Source of the DNA: Brevibacillus panacihumi
GTDB lineage: Bacteria; Bacillota; Bacilli; Brevibacillales; Brevibacillaceae
Length of the DNA: 64,000 nucleotides
Assembly: GCF_003710985.1 (NCBI RefSeq)
Contig: NZ_RHHT01000064.1
Span: 1-64,000, forward strand
Direction: 5' to 3'
Below, piece after piece: positions 1-8,148 of the stretch. A program made the translations under genes and the position numbers. Position 1 is the first letter of the stretch; each line of letters begins with the position of its first letter. The notes below the pieces were generated by a model. That model ran no database searches and was not told where the DNA came from. It saw only the letters and a program-made list of their open reading frames with translations.

Positions 1-62
1 CTGGCATGTATTAGGCACGCCGCCAGCGTTCGTCCTGAGCCAGGATCAAACTCTCCAATAAA
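1..62 (-). rRNA. 16S ribosomal RNA, 5' end only
   Basis: The reverse complement starts TTTATTGGAGAGTTTGATCC and continues with the universal 16S 5' region (CTGGCTCAG, GACGAACGCTGGCGGC, GTGCCTAATACATG). The gene runs leftward out of the window, so only its first ~62 bases are present. The exact mature 5' end is set by similarity to Bacillus 16S and could be off by a few bases. Confidence 0.97.
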
Positions 63-122
63 GTTTGTTACTGGTTCAAAGCTGGCAAATCATTTAATGA
101 TAGACTCATCAACGCTTTCGCT

Positions 123-141
123 GTTCAGTTTTCAAAGAGCA
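123..141 (-). promoter_or_regulatory. boxA-type antitermination signal in the rRNA leader
   Basis: On the minus strand the leader reads TGCTCTTTGAAAACTGAAC. This matches the conserved TGCTCTTTGAAAACT block of Bacillales rRNA leaders, which acts as boxA for Nus-factor antitermination. It lies about 60 bases upstream of the 16S 5' end. Confidence 0.75.
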
Positions 142-161
142 TTTTTTGTCGAACGTTTTAT

Positions 162-191
162 ATCTTATCACGTTCGATGTGTCTGAGTCAA
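162..191 (-). promoter_or_regulatory. rRNA operon promoter (proximal), sigma-A type
   Basis: On the minus strand there is a -35 TTGACT at 191-186, an 18-base spacer and a -10 TAAGAT at 167-162. It sits about 100 bases upstream of the 16S 5' end and before boxA, as expected for the proximal rRNA promoter. An 8-bp inverted repeat (TCGAACGT 149-156, ACGTTCGA 170-177) brackets the -10. Confidence 0.75.
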
Positions 192-260
192 GATCTTTTT
201 ATCGAGAAATTCCTTTTGATCTTTTCTCTTATTTTGCATCGCTCGTTGGCGACATTTAAT

Positions 261-289
261 AATCTATCACATCAAATCACGCAAATCAA
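261..289 (-). promoter_or_regulatory. possible distal rRNA promoter
   Basis: On the minus strand, TTGATT at 289-284 and TAGATT at 266-261 are separated by 17 bases. rRNA operons in Bacillales often have tandem promoters, so this is a plausible P1 about 100 bases upstream of the proximal promoter. The hexamers are imperfect. Confidence 0.4.
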
Positions 290-321
290 TAGTAATTTAC
301 GTGGTTATTTCTGCCAAATGA

Positions 322-349
322 AAGAGAGCGGCTATGCGCTCGCTCTCTC
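322..349 (-). terminator. terminator-like hairpin after the TRAP permease
   Basis: AGAGAGCG (323-330) pairs with CGCTCTCT (341-348) around a 10-base loop. On the minus strand it is followed by TTCATTT. It lies just downstream of the permease stop codon and separates the transporter operon from the rRNA promoters, which read in the same direction. Confidence 0.6.
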
Positions 350-380
350 ATTCAATTCTATCTTATCACACCCCATAGCC

Positions 381-2348
381 TTACGCTTGTATCGCATGAG
401 CGGATCGTTTTTTCATCCACTGCAAAACAGTAACAGCAACAAGAGAAGCAAGTCCCAGACCAATTAATAGAACTTCCGGGAAGATTAGCAGCACTCCTCC
501 CACGATCAGGACAATGCGCAGCAGCCAGTTGATCTTGGCGAACAGAAAACCCTCCGTCGCTGCAGCCAAAGCCATCACAGCCAGCATAGTGGTTGCCGTA
601 GCCAAGGCAATATCCAGCAGGCTTGCATCATGAATCAATAAACCCGGCTTATAGATAAAGATAAATGGCACGATAAATCCTGCCAATGCAAGCTTGCAGG
701 AAACCCAACCCGTACGCTGCGGCTCCGATCCCGCAATCCCCGCTCCTGCAAAGGCGGCTAATGCAATAGGCGGCGTCAGATTGGCGATTGCTCCAAAGTA
801 AAAAACAAACAAATGGGAAGCCAATGGATCAATGCCGAACGTGGATAAGGCAGGTGCCGCCATCGTAGCAGTGATGATATAGCAAGGAATGGATGGCAGG
901 CCCAAGCCTAAAATAATCGAAGCCAGCATCGTAAAGAGGAGGGTCATGAACAGGCTGCCCGATCCCATCATCAAGATGATATTCGCCAGCTTCAAACCCA
1001 ATCCCGTCAGGCTGAAAACTCCCACCGTAATGCCAACAGCCGCGCACGCTGCTGCGACACCAAGGCAATCGCGAACACCGCTCTCCAGCGCTTGCACAAT
1101 ATCGCGAAAGTTCATCCGGCTTGATTTTCGCAAGCCCGCAATGATGACCGTCCCCACAATCGTAGCAACCGCGACCAGGGTGGGCGTATAACCCATCATC
1201 AAGAGCACAACCAACAATACCAATGGAATCAGCAAATGTCCCCGCTCGCGGACAACGTCCTTCATCTTCGGAAGCTCTGTTTTGCTCAGTCCTTGCAAAT
1301 TGTCCCGATCCGCACGCAGATGGACCTGCACCAGCAGTCCAAAATAATACATGATCGCCGGGATCACAGCCGCAATGACAATCGTGATATACGGAATGCC
1401 CAGCGTTTCCGCCATGATGAAAGCAGCAGCCCCCATAATCGGCGGCAATATCTGTCCACCGACTGCTGCCGTTGCTTCCACAGCGGCCGCAAATTCCGGC
1501 TTGTATCCCACCCGCTTCATCATAGGAATCGTAAAGGAACCGGTAGTCACAACACTGGCGACAGCGGAGCCATTGATCGATCCGTGCACAGCAGTTGCGA
1601 TCACTCCTACTTTTGCCGGACCGCCCTTCGTTCCGCCTGCCAGCGCAAGGGAGAGATCATTGAACAACGTCCCCATTCCCGTCTTGGTCAAGAAAGCTCC
1701 GAAAATGATGAATAAAATGATAAACGAGGCCGATACTGCGATTGCATCACCGAATATTCCTTCCGTCGTCACGTACATGTAGTTGGCGATATCACTGAAT
1801 GTGTAGCCGCGATGACCGAAATCTCCCGGCAAATAAGGCCCCAAATAGGCATAGGCCACGAAAATTCCCGCCATCGCCGTCAATTCCCACCCGGTTACGC
1901 GCCGGGAAGCTTCCAACACTAGCACACAAGTAATGACCGCAAAAACAACATCCAGCGTGGAAGGGATGCCGCCCCGATTCACGATTTCCAGGTAATAGAT
2001 AAAAATATAGCCCGCCGTGCCCAAGGCTGCGAGGGCCAAAATCCCATCCAACAGGGACAAGGTTTTGCGTGATGCCTTTTTCCAGCCTGGATACAGCAAA
2101 AAAATAAGACACAGAATGATCGCGACATGCAAGGAACGGTGCTTTAGCGTCACAAGTGGAATCGCATACGCTGCATACATGTGATACAGGGCGAAAGCCA
2201 CCGCAATCAATGTAATGAGCAGACTCATCCCTTTTTTGGAAAATCTGCGATAGCCGGCCTCCAAGTCGTATTCCTGCAAAACTTCCTGGGCTTTGCTTTC
2301 ATTCACACGGATCTCTTCTTCATTAGGCATTTTGATTTCTTGGCTCAA
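381..2348 (-). CDS. TRAP transporter fused permease (4TM/12TM, DctQM-type)
   Basis: Integral membrane subunit of a TAXI-family TRAP transporter, a sodium- or proton-driven secondary importer that works with an extracytoplasmic binding protein. The protein (~655 residues) is hydrophobic throughout. An N-terminal small-subunit-like part is followed by the large DctM-like part with glycine/proline-rich re-entrant segments (GGTKGGPAKVGV, GHGNP-type loops such as LPPIMGAAAFIMAE). A TTG start at 2348 is preferred: it overlaps the TGA of the upstream DUF1850 gene as TTGA and has GAGAGGAG about 10 bases before it. ATG at 2330 is the alternative. Family assignment is firm; the substrate cannot be told from sequence, though TAXI systems often carry organic acids or glutamate. 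Confidence 0.9.
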   Translation of the reverse strand: MSQEIKMPNEEEIRVNESKAQEVLQEYDLEAGYRRFSKKGMSLLITLIAVAFALYHMYAAYAIPLVTLKHRSLHVAIILCLIFLLYPGWKKASRKTLSLLDGILALAALGTAGYIFIYYLEIVNRGGIPSTLDVVFAVITCVLVLEASRRVTGWELTAMAGIFVAYAYLGPYLPGDFGHRGYTFSDIANYMYVTTEGIFGDAIAVSASFIILFIIFGAFLTKTGMGTLFNDLSLALAGGTKGGPAKVGVIATAVHGSINGSAVASVVTTGSFTIPMMKRVGYKPEFAAAVEATAAVGGQILPPIMGAAAFIMAETLGIPYITIVIAAVIPAIMYYFGLLVQVHLRADRDNLQGLSKTELPKMKDVVRERGHLLIPLVLLVVLLMMGYTPTLVAVATIVGTVIIAGLRKSSRMNFRDIVQALESGVRDCLGVAAACAAVGITVGVFSLTGLGLKLANIILMMGSGSLFMTLLFTMLASIILGLGLPSIPCYIITATMAAPALSTFGIDPLASHLFVFYFGAIANLTPPIALAAFAGAGIAGSEPQRTGWVSCKLALAGFIVPFIFIYKPGLLIHDASLLDIALATATTMLAVMALAAATEGFLFAKINWLLRIVLIVGGVLLIFPEVLLIGLGLASLVAVTVLQWMKKRSAHAIQA

Positions 2349-2863
2349 CCTTGTGTCACTCCTCTCTCGTTTAATCCGGCAGCAAAACGGTACCACCAGG
2401 GATACCAGCCCACCGACAGCCCCAGTGAAGACCCCAACGGCACTACATCAGCCAGTTTCCAGGTTCTCCCGCCGGCTCGCAGCAGGTAATCGTCTCGTGT
2501 AATCAGGTAAAGCACCTGGTCGCGTTTCTCATGCAGGCCAGTGACCGTGATCCATCCGTCCTGCACCTTGACCTGAACTCCTTGCTGGTCTTGAAAATGA
2601 ACCGGGACCCCTGCGCCATAGGATTGGAAAGAAGTCGCTGCCAGCTCCATCCCTGAAAATCCGGCGACCTTGTAGGTTTCGCGCCAAGGGGTGAGCTCGA
2701 CCGAGTGAATCCATTCAATTTGAAATTGGTCTTGTATCTGCAACGGCACGACGCCAAGCAATTTCTGCCGATGGAAATCATGGAGCTCCAAATAGGGATG
2801 GGGCCCGATCAAGACAAGCCCCACCATCAAGAGAAGGAAAAAGACAGAAAGCCGTTTGCGCAT
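2345..2863 (-). CDS. DUF1850 domain-containing membrane-anchored protein
   Basis: A 172-residue protein with an N-terminal hydrophobic anchor or signal segment (RKRLSVFFLLLMVGLVLIG) and an extracytoplasmic beta-rich domain containing the typical DUF1850 pattern IEWIHSVELTPWRETY. DUF1850 proteins are regularly encoded between the TAXI binding protein and the fused TRAP permease, exactly as here, so it is probably an accessory of the transporter; its molecular role is unknown. The start at 2863 follows AGGAAGGAGATACAATC. The upstream in-frame ATG at 2890 has no ribosome binding site. The 3' end overlaps the permease start by four bases, indicating translational coupling. Confidence 0.85.
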   Translation of the reverse strand: MRKRLSVFFLLLMVGLVLIGPHPYLELHDFHRQKLLGVVPLQIQDQFQIEWIHSVELTPWRETYKVAGFSGMELAATSFQSYGAGVPVHFQDQQGVQVKVQDGWITVTGLHEKRDQVLYLITRDDYLLRAGGRTWKLADVVPLGSSLGLSVGWYPWWYRFAAGLNERGVTQG

Positions 2864-2912
2864 GATTGTATCTCCTTCCTCCCCCTGCACAGTCTTCCAA
2901 GTCTTGCTTACA

Positions 2913-3932
2913 CTAGTTCAAAGCCCCGACTTCCTTGTAGTACTTCTCTGCACCCGGATGCAGCGGCACGACCAGGTCCTTGCCCGCTTCCTTCACATCA
3001 ATCTCTTTGGCTGCACTATGGGCTGCTTGCAGGGCAGGCAATTCCTCAAAAAAGGTTTTCGTCAAATTGTACGCCTGCTCTTCCGACAAATCGGCGCTCA
3101 GCAAAAGAATGTTGCGAATGGCTGCCGTTTGCACTGCTTCGTCATTCTTATATACCCCGGAAGGAATCTCGGCTGAGACAAAGAACGGGAATTTTTCGGC
3201 CATTTTCTCCACGTCCTCTTTTTTAATCGGAACGATTTCTACATCTTTGGTCGTCACCAGATCAATCACCGACGCATTCGGCAAGCCCGATGTGACGAAG
3301 GCCGCATCAATCGTATTGTTTTTCAGCTGCTCAATCGCTTCCGCATAAGAGAGATAGTCCGCCTTGATGTCGTCATAGGTAATGCCATGACCAGCCAGCA
3401 CCATGCGTGCATTCACTTCTACACCCGAGTTGGGCGCACCGACACCGACGCGTTTTCCTTTCAGGTCATGCACCGATTTGATATTGCGGTCTTTCAGGGT
3501 GACGATCTGCACGTAGTTGAGGTACAACCCCGCCATGGCGCGCAATTCTTTAATGGCTCCGCTCTCCTTGAAATTCTCTTCCCCCTGATAGGCAAACGTC
3601 GTTACATCAGACATGACGAAAGCCAAGTCTGCCTTTTTGCTTTTGATCAAATTGATATTTTCCACTGATGCGCCTGTCGACTGGACAGAAGCGTTGTAGC
3701 CCAGCTTGTCCTTGTAAACCTTCGCCATTGCCCCTCCGATGGTGTAGTACGGACCGGAGCTGCCGCCTGTCGCGATCGTCAGGAATTTCTGTTCTGCACC
3801 GCCGCTTGGAGCTGCAGCCCCTCCAGCATTGGCATCTCCCTGCGCGGGTGCCGACGACTGTCCCCCACAGGCCGTAACAGTCAATGCCAGCAATGCAGAT
3901 GACAGGATGGCAATCACTTTTTTCTGAAACAT
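2913..3932 (-). CDS. TAXI family TRAP transporter solute-binding lipoprotein
   Basis: A 339-residue extracytoplasmic binding protein. The N-terminus is a lipoprotein signal with lipobox LTVTAC (Cys22) followed by a Gly/Ala/Ser-rich linker. The mature part has the TAXI signature region FLTIATGGSSGPYYTIGGAMAKVY and a periplasmic-binding-protein fold. It captures substrate outside the membrane and hands it to the fused permease two genes downstream. It is first in the transporter operon, behind a -24/-12 promoter and beside a kinase/sigma-54 activator pair, so it is probably induced by its own ligand. A strong GAGGGGG site precedes the ATG. The substrate is not determined. Confidence 0.92.
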   Translation of the reverse strand: MFQKKVIAILSSALLALTVTACGGQSSAPAQGDANAGGAAAPSGGAEQKFLTIATGGSSGPYYTIGGAMAKVYKDKLGYNASVQSTGASVENINLIKSKKADLAFVMSDVTTFAYQGEENFKESGAIKELRAMAGLYLNYVQIVTLKDRNIKSVHDLKGKRVGVGAPNSGVEVNARMVLAGHGITYDDIKADYLSYAEAIEQLKNNTIDAAFVTSGLPNASVIDLVTTKDVEIVPIKKEDVEKMAEKFPFFVSAEIPSGVYKNDEAVQTAAIRNILLLSADLSEEQAYNLTKTFFEELPALQAAHSAAKEIDVKEAGKDLVVPLHPGAEKYYKEVGALN

Positions 3933-3980
3933 GATAAATCCCCCTCTATTTATGAAATCGCTTTCATTCTTCTAAACAAT

Positions 3981-3996
3981 TGCAATCCCCATGCCA
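3981..3996 (-). promoter_or_regulatory. sigma-54 (-24/-12) promoter for the TAXI-TRAP operon
   Basis: On the minus strand the sequence is TGGCATGGGGATTGCA. It matches the sigma-54 consensus TGGCAC-N5-TTGCW except for one base, with the invariant GG and GC in correct spacing. It lies about 50 bases upstream of the TAXI start codon and directly downstream of a gene for a sigma-54 activator. Confidence 0.8.
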
Positions 3997-4043
3997 ATCC
4001 CCAAAATCGGCATTTTATTCAGATCACAACGCCAACCCGCACG

Positions 4044-4091
4044 AAAAACGGCAAAAAACTCCCTTGCCCAGCGGAATTTTTTGCCGTTTTT
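4044..4091 (-). terminator. perfect 15-bp inverted repeat: terminator and/or activator-binding site
   Basis: AAAAACGGCAAAAAA (4044-4058) and TTTTTTGCCGTTTTT (4077-4091) are exact inverted repeats separated by 18 bases, immediately after the response-regulator stop codon. As RNA it would form a terminator-like hairpin with a U-tract. Its centre also lies about 95 bases upstream of the predicted sigma-54 start site, where enhancer sites for NtrC-type activators are usually found. Confidence 0.6.
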
Positions 4092-4097
4092 GCGGAT

Positions 4098-5465
4098 TCA
4101 CATGATCTCTTGATATTGTTTCAGCTTCTGTCTCAAGCCGCGCTCACTGATTCCCAATTGTTCAGCCGTCTTTTTCCGATGTCCTCCGTGCAATTCCAGC
4201 GCATGCATAATAATCCGACGCTCCGCCTCCTCCAGGGTTACGCCTGACGGAATTACAATGCCCTCCTGGTCACCACGGACTCGCCGCTGGCTTCCCATTC
4301 GTTCCATCAGAGCCGGGGGCAGCTCATCCAACGTAATCACTTCCCCCTGCGACAGGGCGACTGCGTATTCCACAATGTTCGCCAATTCCCTCACGTTCCC
4401 CGGATAAGCATAGCTGTACAGCCATTTTTTGGATTCGGCGGAGAAGGTTTTTGTGCCTTTTCCCAACGTGACGGCCGACTGACACAGAAAATGCTCCAGC
4501 AGTAGGGGAATATCCTCTCTTCGTTCCCTTAAAGAAGGAGTGCGGATCGGAATGACGTTCAAGCGGTAAAACAAATCCTCCCGAAATCGCCCGCGTGCCA
4601 CTTCTTCTTCAAGCTGTCGATTGGTTGCCGCAATGATGCGAATATCTACTTCCTTCGTTTCGTAGCTTCCCAGCGGCGTCACCACCTTTTCCTGGATGAC
4701 CCGCAGCAGCTTCGCTTGCAGCGCGATCGGCATTTCTCCAATTTCGTCGAGAAAGACCGTACCTCCCTGGGAACGCTCGAACAACCCTTGCTTGCTTTGG
4801 TACGCACCTGTAAATGTGCCTTTTTCATGTCCGAACAATTCACTTTCCAGCAGCGCTTCCGGTATTGCGGCACAATTGATGACGGAAAAAGGCGCGTCCC
4901 TGCGATTTCCTTCAAAATGGATCGCCCGCGCTACCAATTCCTTTCCTGTCCCGCTCTCGCCTGTGATCAAAATGCTGGAGGAGATGTCCTTCACCTTTTC
5001 GATCAATTGAAAAACCTTCTGGATGGCGGGTCCCTTTCCGACAATCCCCGCGTAGGATTGCTGCTGTCGAACCGCTTCGCTCAATGCTTGTACTCGCCTG
5101 TGAAGATTCCGGTAATCCAACGCCTTGTGCAAAAGCAGCTTGACTTCGTCCATGTGCAACGGTTTTGCTAAATAATGGTAAGCCCCTGCTTTGATGGCCT
5201 GCACCGAAGATTCGATCGTTCCGTATGCCGTCATCATGATCACGGTCATCTCCGGCTTGATCTGTTTGAAGGTTGCCAGCAGTTCCAGACCACTGTATGG
5301 GCCCAGACTTAGATCCAACAGCACGCAGTCTATTTCCTTGGTCCGAACGATTTCCAGAGCTTCCTGCGGATCCGTAGCAGTCCACACCGTGTACTCATCC
5401 TCCAGAGCAAATGAAAGGGAAACGCAAATCGAGGGCTCGTCATCCACGATCAACAAGTGCGGCAT
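4098..5465 (-). CDS. NtrC-family sigma-54-dependent response regulator
   Basis: A 455-residue transcriptional activator with three domains: an N-terminal receiver (acidic pocket VDDEP, phospho-acceptor Asp51 in LLDLSLG), a central AAA+ ATPase (Walker A GESGTGKE, sigma-54-contacting loop GTFTGA, Walker B GTVFLDEIGE), and a C-terminal Fis-type helix-turn-helix (KKTAEQLGISERGLRQKL). It should be phosphorylated by the kinase encoded just upstream (26-bp overlap) and activate the -24/-12 promoter of the TAXI-TRAP operon next door. The start at 5465 follows AGGAGGAAAAAC; the longer frame to 5507 lacks such a site. The usual GAFTGA loop is GTFTGA here, a natural but less common variant. Confidence 0.92.
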   Translation of the reverse strand: MPHLLIVDDEPSICVSLSFALEDEYTVWTATDPQEALEIVRTKEIDCVLLDLSLGPYSGLELLATFKQIKPEMTVIMMTAYGTIESSVQAIKAGAYHYLAKPLHMDEVKLLLHKALDYRNLHRRVQALSEAVRQQQSYAGIVGKGPAIQKVFQLIEKVKDISSSILITGESGTGKELVARAIHFEGNRRDAPFSVINCAAIPEALLESELFGHEKGTFTGAYQSKQGLFERSQGGTVFLDEIGEMPIALQAKLLRVIQEKVVTPLGSYETKEVDIRIIAATNRQLEEEVARGRFREDLFYRLNVIPIRTPSLRERREDIPLLLEHFLCQSAVTLGKGTKTFSAESKKWLYSYAYPGNVRELANIVEYAVALSQGEVITLDELPPALMERMGSQRRVRGDQEGIVIPSGVTLEEAERRIIMHALELHGGHRKKTAEQLGISERGLRQKLKQYQEIM

Positions 5466-7407
5466 GTTTTTCCTCCTTTCCGCAAGTGGGCTCATTGGCA
5501 CTAGCAAGCCGCATGGTAAAGGTCGTTCCTTTTCCAGCGGTACTACTTCCTGTCAGCAAGGTTCCATGCTCCCACATGATTTTTTGACTGATGTACAGGC
5601 CGAGTCCGACTCCCTGGGACTTGGTTGTATAGAAAGGCTCAAAAAGCCTGTTCCACTGCTCTTCCTGCATTCCTTCACCCGTATCCGTTACAGACACCCA
5701 CACCTCGCCTGCCTTTTCTTCTGCACTGATGGTCAGTTCCTTGTCCGGGCAGGATGCCATTGCCTCCATCGCGTTCATCACAAGGTTGATCAAAACCTGC
5801 TTGATTCTGCCTCTGTCCACCAGCACGAACAGCTCGTCTTCCGCTTGGACCTTCACCTGGATGCGTTCGGCCTCAAACCGCCTGGCAAAAAGCACAAGAA
5901 CCGATTGAATGATTTCTTTCACGCGAGTCGGCTGCAATTGGATCGGTCGCGACCGAGAATAGTCCAGCAAATCCTCCACGATTCGATTCAAACGCTCCAT
6001 CTCTTCCGGTACATAGCGAAGCAATTCGGAGCGAAAGCGCGGATCGTCGATTTTTTTCGGCAGCATCTCCACGAATGCCTTGATTGCAGTCAATGGATTT
6101 CGCATCTCATGGGCGATCCCTGCGATTAACTGGCCCAAAGCCCGCATTTTCTCCTGGGCAATCAAACGCGTCTGCATGCGCTTTTGATCGGTTCGCTCCG
6201 CCAGAGTGACGATCCAGCCGACATGCTCCTTGGCAGCATTGGCGAATGGCGCCATGTAGTAATGAAAGTCTCGCTGCCACTCCTCTCCCCGCTGGAACTC
6301 CCCTTCATACTGGTGCGTCGGCTTTCTGAACGCCTCTTCGATGGGCAATTCGGGCAACAACGTGACGATATGCCTGCCCAAAGCCTCTTCCCCAATCTCC
6401 AGCAGGCGGCACCCTACCTGATTGATCAAGGTAATCCGTCCTGATACGTCCAGAGAGAGAATCGCGCTTTCCGTGTGATCCAGCACTTTACGCTGAAATG
6501 CCAGTACATCCGCCAGAACCGCCGTCTGTCTTCTCACTTCTGCTTGCAGCCGCTTGTTCCAGGCAAAAAAGAGAGCGAGCGAAATAATCCCCAGCGCCAG
6601 CACAAACAGCAGACCAATGACCAGCTTGCGCCACCAGTCCGTCAGATGCGGGGAATACGGTTCAAAATATTCGCTGTAGAGGCGTGAATAGGTGCCGTCC
6701 CGATATAATTGGTTCAAGCCTTCGTTCAGCTTGAGCAGGAGCTCCGTATGACCATCCCGAACGGCGAATGCGTAATCGGTCGGATTAATCAGACCCGAGC
6801 GCATTTCGTACTCTTCCGGCCGATTTTCCTGACGCAGCACATACTCCGCTGTCCAGCGATTCCCAATGAAAGCGTCCGCCCGTCCTCGCAGGAGATTTTC
6901 CAAGGCTTCCTTTTGACTGAAGGAGACGTTCATTTTGACTCTTCGCACGCTCTCCAAAAGCTCCATACTGCTGTGCGAGCGCTGGATGGCCACTACTTTT
7001 TCGCTGAGCTGATTCAATGTATAAATGGATTCGTCCTCTCGCGGAACAAGCAGCACCTCTGACATGGTAAAAAAAGCTTCGCTAAAATCAAAAATCTCGT
7101 CGTAGCGACTGGTGTATTTCATCCCGACCACTACATCGACGGCTCCCGTCTGCAAGGCGTTAACGGCGTCCTCCCAGTCGAGCGGCACATACTCCAGTCT
7201 CCAGTCATGTTGAGTAGCTATGGCCTGGATCAAGTCGATGTTGAAGCCTTCGATGTGATGTCCGTTCTCATCCGCTGAGGAAAAAGGAGGTAAGGCTCTA
7301 TCAAATGCTACACGCAGCACCCTTTCTTCCGCTTCGACGGGCATGGATAACATGCCGCTCAACATGAGAATGATCAGCAAGATAGGCCAAATCCGCTGTG
7401 CAGTCAC
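5440..7407 (-). CDS. sensor histidine kinase with extracellular SBP_bac_3-type sensor domain
   Basis: About 655 residues. A signal peptide/TM is followed by a solute-binding-protein-like domain (about 30-250, with VVVGMKYTSRYDEIFDFSEAFF typical of amino-acid-binding folds), a transmembrane segment (about 263-283), a PAS-like region (300-410), a HisKA dimerisation helix with His434 in IAHEMRNPLTA, and a HATPase domain (LINLVMNAMEAM, GVGLGLYISQ). It likely senses an external small molecule and phosphorylates the downstream regulator to induce the TAXI transporter. Two consecutive GTG codons (7410, 7407) follow AGGAGG; the second has the better spacing. The stop lies inside the regulator gene, so the pair is translationally linked. 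Confidence 0.88.
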   Translation of the reverse strand: MTAQRIWPILLIILMLSGMLSMPVEAEERVLRVAFDRALPPFSSADENGHHIEGFNIDLIQAIATQHDWRLEYVPLDWEDAVNALQTGAVDVVVGMKYTSRYDEIFDFSEAFFTMSEVLLVPREDESIYTLNQLSEKVVAIQRSHSSMELLESVRRVKMNVSFSQKEALENLLRGRADAFIGNRWTAEYVLRQENRPEEYEMRSGLINPTDYAFAVRDGHTELLLKLNEGLNQLYRDGTYSRLYSEYFEPYSPHLTDWWRKLVIGLLFVLALGIISLALFFAWNKRLQAEVRRQTAVLADVLAFQRKVLDHTESAILSLDVSGRITLINQVGCRLLEIGEEALGRHIVTLLPELPIEEAFRKPTHQYEGEFQRGEEWQRDFHYYMAPFANAAKEHVGWIVTLAERTDQKRMQTRLIAQEKMRALGQLIAGIAHEMRNPLTAIKAFVEMLPKKIDDPRFRSELLRYVPEEMERLNRIVEDLLDYSRSRPIQLQPTRVKEIIQSVLVLFARRFEAERIQVKVQAEDELFVLVDRGRIKQVLINLVMNAMEAMASCPDKELTISAEEKAGEVWVSVTDTGEGMQEEQWNRLFEPFYTTKSQGVGLGLYISQKIMWEHGTLLTGSSTAGKGTTFTMRLASANEPTCGKEEKHAALVDRG

Positions 7408-7442
7408 CACTTTCCTCCTCTTCCTATTGCAGGAAATACAGA

Positions 7443-7471
7443 ATTGTCTGTTATTTTTTCAATAGTATCAA
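7443..7471 (-). promoter_or_regulatory. possible promoter for the kinase/regulator pair
   Basis: On the minus strand, TTGATA (7471-7466) and GACAAT (7448-7443) are separated by 17 bases. This is about 35 bases upstream of the kinase start and overlaps the U-tract of the his terminator. The -10 is weak. Confidence 0.35.
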
Positions 7472-7501
7472 AAAAGCCATCCTCTGGAAAGAGAATGGCT
7501 T
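7470..7501 (-). terminator. terminator of the histidine operon
   Basis: On the minus strand AGCCATTCTCT and AGAGGATGGCT form a stem with one mismatch and a short TTCC loop, followed by TTTTTTG. It starts six bases after the hisI stop codon and insulates the his operon from the kinase gene. Confidence 0.85.
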
Positions 7502-7506
7502 CGGCT

Positions 7507-8148
7507 TCAACGGCGTCGTTCCAATTCCGACAATACTTCTTCCAATGGCAGTTTTTGCTCGCGGAGCAAGACCAGCAGATGGAAGATCAGGTCGGATGCT
7601 TCATATCGCAACTCTTGGGGATCGCGGTTTTTCGCCGCAATGATGACTTCCGCTGCTTCCTCCCCTACCTTTTTCAATATCTTGTCGACCCCTTTTTCAA
7701 ACAGGTAGGTGGTATAGGAGCCTTCCGGGCGTTCTGCCTCGCGCTCGGCGATCAGCTGCTCCAGTTCCCCCAGGATGGCGTAGCGGTCAGATCCGCTCTT
7801 CTCTGTGCTTTCCTCGACTGGCAGCATTTCGCCGGCAAAGCAGCTGTATGCTCCCGTATGGCAGGCAGGACCGTTTGGCACGACCTGAACAACCAAAGAA
7901 TCTCCGTCACAATCAGCCTTCATAGAAACGATCCGCTGCGTATTCCCGGAGGTTGCTCCTTTATGCCACAGCTCTTGACGGGAACGGCTCCAAAACCAGG
8001 TTTCCTTCGTTTCCAGCGACTTTTGCAGCGATTCCCGATTCATATACGCCAGAGTCAATACTGTTTTGCTCACGGCATCCTGCACGATCGCGGGGATCAG
8101 GCCATTTTCGTCAAATTTCAGTTGCTCCCAGTTCCATTCTGTTGTCAT
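7507..8148 (-). CDS. hisI: bifunctional phosphoribosyl-AMP cyclohydrolase / phosphoribosyl-ATP pyrophosphatase
   Basis: 213 residues with both activities for steps 2 and 3 of histidine synthesis. The N-terminal HisI domain (about 1-110) carries zinc/active-site motifs [26 protein letters not shown] and [11 protein letters not shown]. The C-terminal HisE domain (about 120-213) carries the helical metal-binding pattern [15 protein letters not shown] and [13 protein letters not shown]. It converts PR-ATP to PR-AMP and then to ProFAR. It is the last gene of the operon and its ATG overlaps the hisF stop (ATGA). Also named hisIE. Confidence 0.97.
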   Translation of the reverse strand: MTTEWNWEQLKFDENGLIPAIVQDAVSKTVLTLAYMNRESLQKSLETKETWFWSRSRQELWHKGATSGNTQRIVSMKADCDGDSLVVQVVPNGPACHTGAYSCFAGEMLPVEESTEKSGSDRYAILGELEQLIAEREAERPEGSYTTYLFEKGVDKILKKVGEEAAEVIIAAKNRDPQELRYEASDLIFHLLVLLREQKLPLEEVLSELERRR

